A stretch of DNA of 61,181 nt from Marinifilaceae bacterium (GTDB lineage: Bacteria; Bacteroidota; Bacteroidia; Bacteroidales; Marinifilaceae), in contig JAGBFU010000065.1 of the NCBI GenBank assembly GCA_017936285.1, positions 1 through 61,181 on the forward strand, in the 5' to 3' direction. The notes beneath the pieces were generated by a model, which did not search any database, was not told where the DNA came from, and saw only the letters and a list, made by a program, of their open reading frames with translations. A program made the translations under genes and the position numbers. This document shows positions 27,560 to 36,920 of this stretch, piece by piece. Within the stretch, counting starts at the first letter, position 1. Every line of letters starts with the position of its first letter.

Positions 27560-29134
27560 ATGGGATATATTGAGGAGATTGAGAGACGAAGAACGTTTGG
27601 AATTATCAGCCACCCGGATGCCGGTAAAACTACTTTGACCGAGAAGTTACTTCTTTTCGGAGGAGCTATACACGTTGCCGGAGCCGTAAAGTCAAACAAG
27701 ATTAAGAAGAGTGCAACCTCTGACTTTATGGAGATTGAGCGCCAGCGCGGAATCTCGGTAGCGACATCGGTAATGGGATTTGAATACAATGGTATTAAGA
27801 TCAACATTCTTGACACTCCCGGTCACCAGGATTTTGCCGAGGATACATTCCGTACACTTACAGCCTGCGACAGCGTAATCATTGTTATTGATGCGGCTAA
27901 AGGAGTTGAGACACAGACCCGCAAACTAATGCAGGTGTGTCGTATGCGCAAAACACCCGTTATTGTCTTCGTAAACAAGATGGATCGTCCAGTTCAGGAT
28001 CCATTCGACGTACTTGACGAAGTTGAAAAGGAGCTGATGATTGGAGTCAACCCTCTTACATGGCCCATTGGAAGCGGAGATACGTTCAAGGGTATCTACA
28101 ATATACACAAACAGAATTTAGCACTATACCAGCCAAGCATACAGACCATCACCCCGGCTATTGAGCTTGATGTTGAGTCTGAGGAGTTGAATGAGAAGAT
28201 TGGCGACAGAGCTGCCAATAAACTTCGCGAGGATTTGGAGTTGGTACGAGAGGTTTATCCTAACCTGAATCGCGAAGAGTACCTTGCGGCAAAGGTTGCT
28301 CCGGTATTTTTCGGTTCTGCATTGAACAATTTTGGAATCAGAGAGTTGCTTGATTGCTTCCTTGAACTTGCTCCATCGCCACTTCCACGCGAAACTGAAC
28401 AGAGAGTTGTTCAGCCAGAGGAGCCGAAATTCACAGGTTTCGTATTCAAAATCCATGCAAATATGGATCCAAACCATCGTGACAGAATTGCTTTCGTAAA
28501 GATCTGTTCAGGTACATTTATGAGAAACACCAACTATCTGCACGTCAGAAGCGGAAAAAACATGAAATTTTCAAGTCCTACCGCCTTCATGGCCAGCAAG
28601 AAAGATGTCATTGACGAGGCCTATCCGGGCGATATCATAGGTCTTCACGACACCGGTTCGTTTAAAATCGGAGATACTCTGACCGAGGGAGAGAAGTTGC
28701 AATTCAAGGGAATTCCAAGTTTCTCGCCCGAGCAGTTCAAATATATTGAAAATGCAGACCCAATGAAGGCGAAACAGCTTGCCAAAGGAATTGAACAACT
28801 TATGGACGAGGGCGTTGCCCAGATGTTCGTAAATCAGTTCAACAACAGAAAAATTATCGGAACTGTCGGACAGCTGCAGTTCGAGGTTATCGAGTTCCGC
28901 CTGCTTCATGAATATGGAGCAAAGTGTCGTTGGGAGGAGATGAGCCTATACAAAGCGTGTTGGATTGAATCGGACGATGATAAAGCCTTAGAGGAGTTTA
29001 AGAAGCATAAGGCTCAATATATGGCTAAAGATAAAGATGGACGCGATGTATTCCTGGCTGATTCATCATATATTCTGCAAATGGCCCAGGACAACTATCC
29101 TAAAGTAAGATTCCACTTTACATCGGAGTTCTAA
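27560..29134 (+). CDS. prfC: Peptide chain release factor 3 (RF3)
   Basis: From ATG 27560 the protein has 524 residues, close to E. coli RF3 (529). It is a translational GTPase with [16 protein letters not shown] (G1), DTPGHQDF (G3) and NKMDR (G4), followed by RF3-type domains II and III. RF3 recycles RF1/RF2 from the ribosome after termination. An upstream in-frame ATG at 27503 would add 19 residues (MGLQQYTSQ...) that do not resemble the family, so the internal start is preferred. It lies upstream of uvrB in the same direction with a 33-base gap. Confidence 0.95.
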   Translation: MGYIEEIERRRTFGIISHPDAGKTTLTEKLLLFGGAIHVAGAVKSNKIKKSATSDFMEIERQRGISVATSVMGFEYNGIKINILDTPGHQDFAEDTFRTLTACDSVIIVIDAAKGVETQTRKLMQVCRMRKTPVIVFVNKMDRPVQDPFDVLDEVEKELMIGVNPLTWPIGSGDTFKGIYNIHKQNLALYQPSIQTITPAIELDVESEELNEKIGDRAANKLREDLELVREVYPNLNREEYLAAKVAPVFFGSALNNFGIRELLDCFLELAPSPLPRETEQRVVQPEEPKFTGFVFKIHANMDPNHRDRIAFVKICSGTFMRNTNYLHVRSGKNMKFSSPTAFMASKKDVIDEAYPGDIIGLHDTGSFKIGDTLTEGEKLQFKGIPSFSPEQFKYIENADPMKAKQLAKGIEQLMDEGVAQMFVNQFNNRKIIGTVGQLQFEVIEFRLLHEYGAKCRWEEMSLYKACWIESDDDKALEEFKKHKAQYMAKDKDGRDVFLADSSYILQMAQDNYPKVRFHFTSEF

Positions 29135-29167
29135 AAGCTACTTAATTTTTTGCTTTTTTCTTAAACC

Positions 29168-31180
29168 ATGGAGTTTAAACTGGCTTCACAATACAAACCT
29201 ACAGGCGACCAGCCCGAGGCTATCGATGCTCTTGCAAAGGGCATCGATGATGGTATTGAGAGTCAGGTTCTTTTGGGTGTTACAGGCTCAGGAAAGACCT
29301 TTACTGCAGCTAATGTCATTGCAAGAACTAACCGCCCCACGCTTGTTCTCAGCCACAACAAAACACTGGCAGCCCAACTCTATAACGAGTTGAAAAACTT
29401 CTTTCCGGAAAACGCTGTTGAGTATTTTGTCTCATATTACGACTATTATCAACCTGAGGCATATCTCCCCACTACCGACACCTATATAGAGAAAGACCTC
29501 GCCATAAATGATGAAATTGATAAGTTGCGCCTGCGTGCAACGGCAGCCCTTCTATCGGGCAGACGCGACGTAATTGTCGTCTCATCGGTATCATGTCTTT
29601 ATGGTATGGCTGATCCTCGTGCATTTTCCAGCAACACCATATACATACGGGTTGGTGACAGAATTGTCCGAAACAAATTTCTACGCAGTCTGGTTGATTC
29701 TCTATACGTAAGAAACGAGATAGAATTTAAGCGAGGCTGCTTCAGAACCAAGGGCGATGTGGTAGATATCTTCCCTGCGATTGAGTCCTACGACGGAATT
29801 GCATACAGAATAGAGTTTTGGGACGATGAGATTGACAGAATAACCTCGTTCGACCCAATAACAGGAGAGTTATTTGACACACAGGAGACTCTTACTATAT
29901 ATCCGACAAACCTTTTTGTAACAAGTAAAGAGAGCGAAAAGAGGGCGCATGAGGAGATTCAGGCAGACCTCTTTGAACACCTTGCCTATATGCGTGAAAT
30001 TGGCAAGAGATACGAGGCCAAAAGATTAGAGGAGCGTGTAAATTATGACCTTGAAATGATGCGAGAACTGGGTTACTGTCCGGGCATCGAAAACTACTCC
30101 CGCTACTTTGATGGCAGAGCCGCCGGAGTACGCCCCTTCTGCCTTCTGGACTATTTCCCTGAGGATTTTCTGCTCATAATTGACGAGAGTCATGTTACTG
30201 TCCCCCAGATTAGAGCTATGTATGGAGGAGATCATGCACGCAAAGTAAATCTGGTTGAGTACGGCTTCCGACTTCCTGCAGCCTTTGATAACCGTCCGTT
30301 ACGCTTCGAAGAGTTTGAAGAGTTGACACATCAAACGCTATACATCAGTGCTACTCCGGCAGATTATGAACTAAATAAGAGTGGAGGAGTTGTCGTTGAA
30401 CAGGTAATACGTCCTACCGGTATTCCGGACCCTGAAATAACGGTTGTACCATCAAAAAATCAAATAGACCATCTTGTAAACGAGATTCAAATCAGGATTG
30501 AAAAAGATGAAAGGGTTCTGGTTACAACCTTGACCAAAAAGATGGCAGAGGAGTTAAGTATCTACTTCGACAATATCGGAATTAGATGTCAGTATATTCA
30601 CTCCGATATTGAGACTCTGGAACGCGTCAAGATTCTTGAAAATCTTAGAAGTGGCATGATTAGTGTCATTGTGGGAGTGAATCTGTTACGTGAAGGACTG
30701 GATTTGCCAGAGGTATCACTGGTTGCCATTCTGGATGCCGATAAAGAGGGATTTTTGCGAGATACACGCTCGCTCACCCAAACAGCAGGACGTGCCGCGC
30801 GCCATATTAATGGCAAAGTTATCATGTATGCCGACACCATTACCAGATCTATGCAACAGACCATCGACGCAACCAAACGGCGCAGAAGAAAACAGTTGGC
30901 ATATAACAAGAAGCACAACATTATTCCAAAACAGATTGTTAAAGATGGAGCATCTGCCTTCTCGAACCAAGAGGGGGTTAAACAATATATTGAGGATTAC
31001 AACAGCACGAACATCGCTGCCGATCCCGTTATGGGCACAATGTCAAAAGAGGAACTTGCAAAACAGGCCGAGAAGAGCCGTATGGCAATGCTAAAGGCCT
31101 CAAAAGAGCAGGATTATTTAGAGGCTGCCCGTTTACGTGATGAGTGGCAAGCCATCCTCAAACGTATTGAGGAGATATAA
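29168..31180 (+). CDS. uvrB: Excinuclease ABC subunit B
   Basis: The 670-residue protein has Walker A GVTGSGKT near residue 39, the beta-hairpin region (YYDYYQPEAY), Walker B-type DESH, helicase motif VI (QTAGRAARH) and a C-terminal UVR motif for UvrC contact. UvrB receives damaged DNA from UvrA and positions UvrC in nucleotide excision repair. It lies directly downstream of prfC and may be cotranscribed. No SOS box is visible. Length and motif order are normal. Confidence 0.97.
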   Translation: MEFKLASQYKPTGDQPEAIDALAKGIDDGIESQVLLGVTGSGKTFTAANVIARTNRPTLVLSHNKTLAAQLYNELKNFFPENAVEYFVSYYDYYQPEAYLPTTDTYIEKDLAINDEIDKLRLRATAALLSGRRDVIVVSSVSCLYGMADPRAFSSNTIYIRVGDRIVRNKFLRSLVDSLYVRNEIEFKRGCFRTKGDVVDIFPAIESYDGIAYRIEFWDDEIDRITSFDPITGELFDTQETLTIYPTNLFVTSKESEKRAHEEIQADLFEHLAYMREIGKRYEAKRLEERVNYDLEMMRELGYCPGIENYSRYFDGRAAGVRPFCLLDYFPEDFLLIIDESHVTVPQIRAMYGGDHARKVNLVEYGFRLPAAFDNRPLRFEEFEELTHQTLYISATPADYELNKSGGVVVEQVIRPTGIPDPEITVVPSKNQIDHLVNEIQIRIEKDERVLVTTLTKKMAEELSIYFDNIGIRCQYIHSDIETLERVKILENLRSGMISVIVGVNLLREGLDLPEVSLVAILDADKEGFLRDTRSLTQTAGRAARHINGKVIMYADTITRSMQQTIDATKRRRRKQLAYNKKHNIIPKQIVKDGASAFSNQEGVKQYIEDYNSTNIAADPVMGTMSKEELAKQAEKSRMAMLKASKEQDYLEAARLRDEWQAILKRIEEI

Positions 31181-31207
31181 AGATATATACTAATTATAGT
31201 AAAATGA

Positions 31208-31239
31208 GGGGGTGTCCAACAAATTTGTTAGGCACCCCC
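31208..31239. terminator. GC-rich hairpin between converging uvrB and lipoprotein genes
   Basis: GGGGGTG (31208-31214) pairs with CACCCCC (31233-31239), and the interior is the 12-base palindrome AACAAATTTGTT. It lies between two converging genes and probably terminates both. T-richness is modest on each side. Confidence 0.7.
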
Positions 31240-31296
31240 CTTAATTTGATAAGCAGTATAACAAGTGCTAAATGTGTCTATGAATATAGATCAATA

Positions 31297-34296
31297 TTAC
31301 TCTGAAGGAACCTCAACTACAACCTTCATTGGCTCATAATAGTTACCCTCGGCATCAGTCCAGGTTACCCAGATAGCTGCACTTGTAATATTAAATGTCT
31401 TATTGTATGTCTGCTCTGTTTCAACTGCATTGATATAGTGGAAGGCTGATGATGTAGTAGTCATAATGTATGTAAGCAACTCCTCACTTGACTTATCATT
31501 TGTATAAATATTATTAAAGTGTCCTCCATCAACCTTTGTGCTTGTTGCAGGAGTTACAGTATAAGCAACAGAATAGCTATATCCTGAAGCAACTACACTA
31601 CTAATATTTACTGTTGGCTTGCTTGCACTCCATCTCTCATCGGTAGCAGGAATAATTGTAGCATTCAATTCCGGAGTATATGTTACCTTCTGCATCTTTG
31701 TATAATTGGTACCATCGGTAGCCAAAACATACAGAGTATACTCTACTCCTGTCTTCAAATTGGTAATTGTAAAACAACCGTTCACATCGGCATTATGTGG
31801 ATAGAATTGTTTACGTGAATACGTTGTATTCAATACCAACTCCTTGGCAATAGCCTCATCACTCTCCCAATTTGCAATCTCGTCGGCTGTAAGATTAAAG
31901 TAGTAGTATCTGCTTACCTCTCCTCCGGTAGTTTCAAACTTGAACATTCCTTTGGTTGCAGCATCGAAAGGAGCCACAATTGTCTGCTGTGAAACAGACA
32001 AAGTAAAGGTATCGCTGAATGTAACACCAACTGTTTTATGCTCAAACTTACAGATATCTCCATACTTACCGTCTGAATCTACTGCTATTGCAGCCAAAAC
32101 ATATTCGGTATCACTCTCTAAGTCATAAGCAGAAACCATGCTCTCAGAGAAGATTGTATAACCACTATTTAAAAGTGTCATAGCCAATTCGCTATCTGCT
32201 GGAAGCTCAGATTTTTTATAGAATTGATAGTATACTGATGCAGCTCCAACATCCGGTTTCAATGTAACCGCTAAAGAAGTCAAAGTAGCCTCACACTCAG
32301 ATGACTCTGTTACCTTTACTGTTGCACCAGCCTGCAAATCAGTTGATGTAAATTCAAATACATACATATCTGATTCAGAATACTCTGTCTTACCATCCTC
32401 AACAGGAATAACCCAGAATGTATAAGTTGTTCCAAAGTCAATATTCGATATATCTGCACATGGGAAGTTCAACAGAGAAGTCTCAATTGTAGGAGCATCA
32501 TTTTTATATGTGGTCAGAGAGTTCTCAAAACCCATCTTGAACGCATTATTGATCATGCTAAGTTCGCTCTCTGCATCAAAATACTGACTCTCACGAATTG
32601 AGCCATAGTATCGGTCAAATCCCAAAAAGTTTATAGCGACCTTAATGTTATTGAATGTAACCTCAGTAGCCTCGGCCTCAACAACAATTTCACTAAAAGT
32701 ATCGGTTACAAAATCTGAATTCAAATAGTAAACATAATCCCAACCTTCTTGTTTCTCCTCCAACAATGCAGCCCATACAACATACTCTTCTCCAGGAGTC
32801 AACTCCTTACCGTACACTGCAACTGCAGATTTTTCAATTATCTGATAAGATGATACAGCATGATATGGAGCCGCCCATCCTGACCAAAGACCATTAGGCA
32901 GATATGTCTCATTCAAAGTATTCTTCAAAGTTTCTGCAGAATACTCTGATGCAGGCAAAATACCATAAACGAAGTATTCAACTCCTACATTAGGAACGAT
33001 AAGTACATTTCCATTTGCAACCTCAACACTATTAAATGCCTCTGTTGTTAATGCGATTTTTGCTACTGCGCTCTTATTTCCTTCGAAGACTCCAATTAGT
33101 TTTAGATTTCCTGAAGCTACAGCAGCACCACTCTCAATCGCCTCAACTGTAGGAGCAGTAATTACAAGGTCAATATCTCCGTATAAATCCGGCTCACTAA
33201 ACTCGATATTCCATCCCATTGGAACCTCTTTGATAAAGTCAATTAACTGACTCTGCCACAAAACCACATTATTCATGGTTGTACCCGCCTCTACATAAAG
33301 GCTCTCAACCGATTCTCCCCAATAGCTGAATCCAAATCCAAATGTACCATCAAGAGCAACAGTAAATTTGCTTCCATCAGTCAATGTAAATATTGCCATT
33401 ACAGGCTCATACTCACCATATTTGTTTAATTCGTATGTAAAATCAACTGCTGCAATATTACATACCGGGGTTGAAGGTGTGCTTGAACCAGGAATCATAT
33501 CCTCAATAGCGTCAAAAGCTACTCCTGTCTCCAACCACTCATCAGTACCGACTATACGAATATAGATTATACCCTCCTCTACCTTGGTTTCCAACTCAGG
33601 AGCCTTATACTCAGAACTTTCAGGCAAAAAATCCTCAATAGCTTCGGCAGCAATTCCGGTTCTTACCCACTCCTCAGTTCCAACAATTCTAACATAAATA
33701 ATTCCTGCCTCTACCTTGGTCTCCAATGTTGGAATCTCGTTCTCCGGGATATAATCCACGATAGCGCCGGAAGAGACTCCAGCCTCGCTCCACTTACTGG
33801 TTCCTGCTATACGAAAATAGACAACCCCATCCTCAATTTTAGACTCCAACTCCGGGGTTATACATTTTTGAACAACTGGAATTACGTTACCATCTTTGTC
33901 CGTGATTGGCACAAGCTCTCCACCAGCACCAATTGTTGCCCATACCAACTCACCTTCTTGCTCCATGATGTTCACCAAAGTCGATGGTAGGTTCTCTTGC
34001 TCATACCCTGCATAAACAACAAAAGATGTTCCATCAGAAAGGGTAATAACCCAATTTCCCTCATCGTCCTGACTATGCTCGGTAATAACAATTCTACCGG
34101 CAATCATCTCTTGAATTGTCTCAACATTAGAATTCATAGTTGACTCCAATGCAGCCAATTTCTGATACAAGTCTGTAATCTGAGCCTTTATCTCTGAATC
34201 ATCATACGGCTCATGCTCGCAATCCGAACATGCAACAACAGACATAGACGATACTATGAATAGTACCGCTACAATTTTGTTTAACATTTTCTCCAT
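31297..34296 (-). CDS. Large surface lipoprotein with three internal ~41-45-residue repeats
   Basis: The 999-residue protein has a lipoprotein signal with Cys23 in SVVAC. Next come a short coiled-coil-like stretch (about 35-65) and a domain with SDGTSFVVYAG, as seen in Bacteroidales surface lipoproteins (DUF4988-like). Three tandem repeats at about 149-188, 190-230 and 234-272 follow (ELESKIEDGVVYFRI and related). The remainder is beta-rich with several fibronectin-type-III-like modules. Export to the cell surface is inferred from the type; no enzymatic motif was found. It is a single-gene unit with its own -7 element and a hairpin in its leader. The function is unknown; adhesion or glycan/protein binding is plausible. 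Confidence 0.7.
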   Translation of the reverse strand: MEKMLNKIVAVLFIVSSMSVVACSDCEHEPYDDSEIKAQITDLYQKLAALESTMNSNVETIQEMIAGRIVITEHSQDDEGNWVITLSDGTSFVVYAGYEQENLPSTLVNIMEQEGELVWATIGAGGELVPITDKDGNVIPVVQKCITPELESKIEDGVVYFRIAGTSKWSEAGVSSGAIVDYIPENEIPTLETKVEAGIIYVRIVGTEEWVRTGIAAEAIEDFLPESSEYKAPELETKVEEGIIYIRIVGTDEWLETGVAFDAIEDMIPGSSTPSTPVCNIAAVDFTYELNKYGEYEPVMAIFTLTDGSKFTVALDGTFGFGFSYWGESVESLYVEAGTTMNNVVLWQSQLIDFIKEVPMGWNIEFSEPDLYGDIDLVITAPTVEAIESGAAVASGNLKLIGVFEGNKSAVAKIALTTEAFNSVEVANGNVLIVPNVGVEYFVYGILPASEYSAETLKNTLNETYLPNGLWSGWAAPYHAVSSYQIIEKSAVAVYGKELTPGEEYVVWAALLEEKQEGWDYVYYLNSDFVTDTFSEIVVEAEATEVTFNNIKVAINFLGFDRYYGSIRESQYFDAESELSMINNAFKMGFENSLTTYKNDAPTIETSLLNFPCADISNIDFGTTYTFWVIPVEDGKTEYSESDMYVFEFTSTDLQAGATVKVTESSECEATLTSLAVTLKPDVGAASVYYQFYKKSELPADSELAMTLLNSGYTIFSESMVSAYDLESDTEYVLAAIAVDSDGKYGDICKFEHKTVGVTFSDTFTLSVSQQTIVAPFDAATKGMFKFETTGGEVSRYYYFNLTADEIANWESDEAIAKELVLNTTYSRKQFYPHNADVNGCFTITNLKTGVEYTLYVLATDGTNYTKMQKVTYTPELNATIIPATDERWSASKPTVNISSVVASGYSYSVAYTVTPATSTKVDGGHFNNIYTNDKSSEELLTYIMTTTSSAFHYINAVETEQTYNKTFNITSAAIWVTWTDAEGNYYEPMKVVVEVPSE
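33480..33852 (-). repeat. Three in-frame tandem coding repeats in the lipoprotein gene
   Basis: This segment encodes three related units of about 41-45 residues with the pattern E-L/T-E-x-K-x-E-x-G-I-I-Y-x-R-I-x-G-T-x-x-W, then a G-V/I ... A-I-x-D/E-x-x-P tail. Units two and three are closer to each other than to unit one, which fits stepwise duplication. Confidence 0.75.
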
Positions 34297-34312
34297 TTTC
34301 TTAAATTATTAA

Positions 34313-34339
34313 GATTCTGACCGTTCTGTGACCAGAATC
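34313..34339 (-). promoter_or_regulatory. Leader hairpin of the lipoprotein gene
   Basis: GATTCTG and CAGAATC form a 7-bp inverted repeat with a 13-base loop. It lies between the -7 element (34359-34366) and the start codon at 34296, so it would fold in the 5' untranslated region. Its role is unknown. Confidence 0.4.
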
Positions 34340-34358
34340 AAGATTAACAATTAAAGCA

Positions 34359-34366
34359 CAAATTTA
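34359..34366 (-). promoter_or_regulatory. -7 element for the lipoprotein gene
   Basis: The minus strand reads TAAATTTG, an exact match to TAnnTTTG, 63 bases upstream of the start codon at 34296. Confidence 0.55.
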
Positions 34367-34542
34367 ATGAAAAATTAAATTAATTTAAATAGAAGAAGAA
34401 ACTGTTTAAAATTTATTTCGAGATTATATGATTTATAACTCCAATACTGGATACTCCTCGACAAAATCATCAAAGAAGCCGTAACTATAGCAAGCAGAGC
34501 AAGAGGAAGAATAGACAAAAAATTTAAATAGATTCTAAAAGT

Positions 34543-34561
34543 GGCACCCTTTACGGGTGCC
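34543..34561 (-). terminator. Terminator after the rluB-type gene
   Basis: GGCACCC/GGGTGCC forms a 7-bp perfect stem with a five-base loop, followed on the minus strand by ACTTTTAG. It is 28 bases beyond the pseudouridine synthase stop codon and ends the tgt-lptG-rluB transcript. Confidence 0.7.
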
Positions 34562-34588
34562 CCCTTTATATTGTCTGAACCGAACTTT

Positions 34589-35815
34589 TTAACTATTAAA
34601 ATGCTTGATATAATTTACCTCTTTTGGGGTCAACATTCTCCAATGGCCTCGAGGCAAATCCTTCTTGGTTAAACCTGCAAAATATACCCGGTCGAGTTTT
34701 ACAATCTCATATCCAAGATACTCAAATATTCTTCTGACAATACGATTTCTACCTGAATGAATCTGGATTCCTACCTCAGTTCTATCCTCAGAAGCATAGC
34801 TGATCTCATCTGCAGCAATCAAACCATCCTCCAACTCAACACCATCAGAAATTTTGCCCAAATCCTCAAGTGACAATGCCTTATTCAAGAAAACATGATA
34901 GATCTTCTTATGCTCGTAACTTGGATGAGTAAGTTTCTTAGCCAAATCTCCATCATTTGTAAACAATAACACTCCGGTTGTCATTCTGTCCAAACGTCCC
35001 ACAGGGTAGATACGCTCCTGACATGCCCCCTCGATCAATGACATAACAGTCTTACGCTCCTGAGGATCCTCGACGGTTGTAACATAATCTTTAGGCTTAT
35101 TCAGAACCAGATATACCTTACGCTCAGGCACAGCAATCTTTCCCTCAACCTCTACAATGTCATTCTTGCGCACTTTTACTCCCATCTCTGTTATCACCTG
35201 ACCATTAACAGTCACCTTGCCCTCAGAGATTAACTTATCTGCATCACGACGTGAACATACTCCTGCAATGGAAATATAACGATTCAAACGAATCTCATCG
35301 CTCTCGGCAAACGGATTAGCCTTCTTATACTCCAGCTGCTTTTTCTGAGAGTAGAGATGCTTCTGTACTTTATCATACTGCTCTGATGAATCATAGGCTC
35401 TACGAATCTTCTCACCAAAAGGGGTCTGCTGTGGTTTGCCAAATCTCTTTGGACCTGACTGACGTCCCTCCTGCATAGCATCTCGTCTGCCATAATTTGA
35501 ACGTTGCTGATAGCCTCCCTTACGCTCATAGCGATCAGCGCCTTCACGATAACCTGCACTACCCTCACGGCGCTCATAGCTACCTTCATGACGCTCAAAA
35601 TTACCCTCGCGGCGCCCATATCCGCCATCTCTACGGGGTTTAAACTCACGTTTCTCACCGAAACGCCCCTCATTTCTCTCTCCAAAACGACTTTCACGCT
35701 TCTCTCCATCATTAAATCTTGGACGAGATGAGAAACGAACTTGACGTCCATCAGGACGCTCTCCAAATGTTCCTGCCTCACGGCGACTTTGGAATCTTTT
35801 TTTCTGCTCTTCCAT
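34589..35815 (-). CDS. rluB: RluB/RsuA-family 23S rRNA pseudouridine synthase with Arg/Gly/Glu-rich N-terminal extension
   Basis: This 408-residue protein has an extension of about 165 residues of low complexity, with repeating RFGE, RREG and YERR-like units. An S4 RNA-binding domain (LNRYISIAGVCSRRDADKLI) and a pseudouridine synthase domain follow, with the catalytic aspartate in GRLDRMTTGVLL. The family isomerises uridines in rRNA. The disordered, positively charged tail probably adds RNA affinity. ATG 35815 is preferred over the in-frame GTG at 35824, which lies only a few bases from the end of the upstream gene. It is the last gene of a tgt-lptG-rluB unit. The exact target uridine is uncertain. 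Confidence 0.9.
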   Translation of the reverse strand: MEEQKKRFQSRREAGTFGERPDGRQVRFSSRPRFNDGEKRESRFGERNEGRFGEKREFKPRRDGGYGRREGNFERHEGSYERREGSAGYREGADRYERKGGYQQRSNYGRRDAMQEGRQSGPKRFGKPQQTPFGEKIRRAYDSSEQYDKVQKHLYSQKKQLEYKKANPFAESDEIRLNRYISIAGVCSRRDADKLISEGKVTVNGQVITEMGVKVRKNDIVEVEGKIAVPERKVYLVLNKPKDYVTTVEDPQERKTVMSLIEGACQERIYPVGRLDRMTTGVLLFTNDGDLAKKLTHPSYEHKKIYHVFLNKALSLEDLGKISDGVELEDGLIAADEISYASEDRTEVGIQIHSGRNRIVRRIFEYLGYEIVKLDRVYFAGLTKKDLPRGHWRMLTPKEVNYIKHFNS

Positions 35816-35828
35816 AATAATCACACCA

Positions 35829-36920
35829 CTACTTTGGTGCCAGTCTATAAGTAAATATTGATATTATCGCATATAGTATATTTGGTATCCATACTGCCAA
35901 TAACGGAGGCAAGGCTCCATTAGTTGCAAATACCGTTGAAAATCTCATAAACAGAATGTACGAGAATCCCAGAACCAAACCTACTCCAAGGTGAATTCCC
36001 ATACCTCCACGCATTCTCTTACTTGAGATACATAAACCTATAAAAGTAAGAATGAACGTTGAAAATGCATCCGACCATATCTGGTAGCGTTTTAGCTGGA
36101 ACTCCATAATGTTGGAACTTCCGCGGAAACGCATCCTCTCCTCATACTCCCGTAACTCAGGCAGAGTCAATACATCCTTGATATATTTTGGATTCTCGGA
36201 AAACTCTTCGGGTGCAAAACCTAAAAGGGTATCAAGTTTGTTTCCGGTTTTATACACCTCAACATCATTCTCAATTGTACGAATACGCCAATTGTAGATT
36301 GTCCACTTCTCCTTGTTCTTATCCCATGAAATACGACTGCTGGTCAATTTATAGACAAGAGAATCATTCCTGAAATTCTCCAATGAGAAGTCGTAACCAA
36401 TTCGGGCACCTGCCGAGAAACTGGACATATAGATATATGATCCGGGAGCAATCTGGCGATGGATAAACTGATCTTTGTTATTATAATTCTTACCCATATA
36501 CTCCTTCTCAAAAGCAATACGCCGCTCATTGGCATTAGGAATGATAAAGGCATTTAGTGCAAAGGAAAATACTGCTATTATTCCGGCTGTTGCCATATAT
36601 GGATATGTCAACCTTCTAAAGCTGATTCCCGAGCTCAAAATAGCAATAATCTCGCTCTTCGACGCCATACCCGATGTAAACAGAATAACCGACACAAAGG
36701 TAAAAAGCGCAGAAAAGGCACTAGCGAAATAGGGAATAAAGTTCAAATAGTAACCGAACATTATCTTAGATGCCGGAGCCTCATGTTCAAGAAACTTCTC
36801 CAACTTCTCCGAGAGGTCAAAAATCACAACTATACACAAAATCAACCCTAAGGACAAAAAGAATGTCCCTATGAATTTTTTCATAATGTATAGATCCAAT
36901 TTCTTTATTCTCAAGTTCAT
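35829..36920 (-). CDS. lptG: LptF/LptG-family permease of the LPS export complex
   Basis: The protein has 363 residues. It has N-terminal transmembrane helices (about 15-35, 50-75 and 100-120), a periplasmic beta-jellyroll region (about 140-270) and three C-terminal helices, the YjgP/YjgQ layout. With LptB and LptC it extracts LPS from the inner membrane and passes it along the Lpt bridge. The start overlaps the tgt stop region by 4 bases (36917-36920), suggesting translational coupling. LptF versus LptG cannot be settled from this sequence. Confidence 0.88.
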   Translation of the reverse strand: MNLRIKKLDLYIMKKFIGTFFLSLGLILCIVVIFDLSEKLEKFLEHEAPASKIMFGYYLNFIPYFASAFSALFTFVSVILFTSGMASKSEIIAILSSGISFRRLTYPYMATAGIIAVFSFALNAFIIPNANERRIAFEKEYMGKNYNNKDQFIHRQIAPGSYIYMSSFSAGARIGYDFSLENFRNDSLVYKLTSSRISWDKNKEKWTIYNWRIRTIENDVEVYKTGNKLDTLLGFAPEEFSENPKYIKDVLTLPELREYEERMRFRGSSNIMEFQLKRYQIWSDAFSTFILTFIGLCISSKRMRGGMGIHLGVGLVLGFSYILFMRFSTVFATNGALPPLLAVWIPNILYAIISIFTYRLAPK

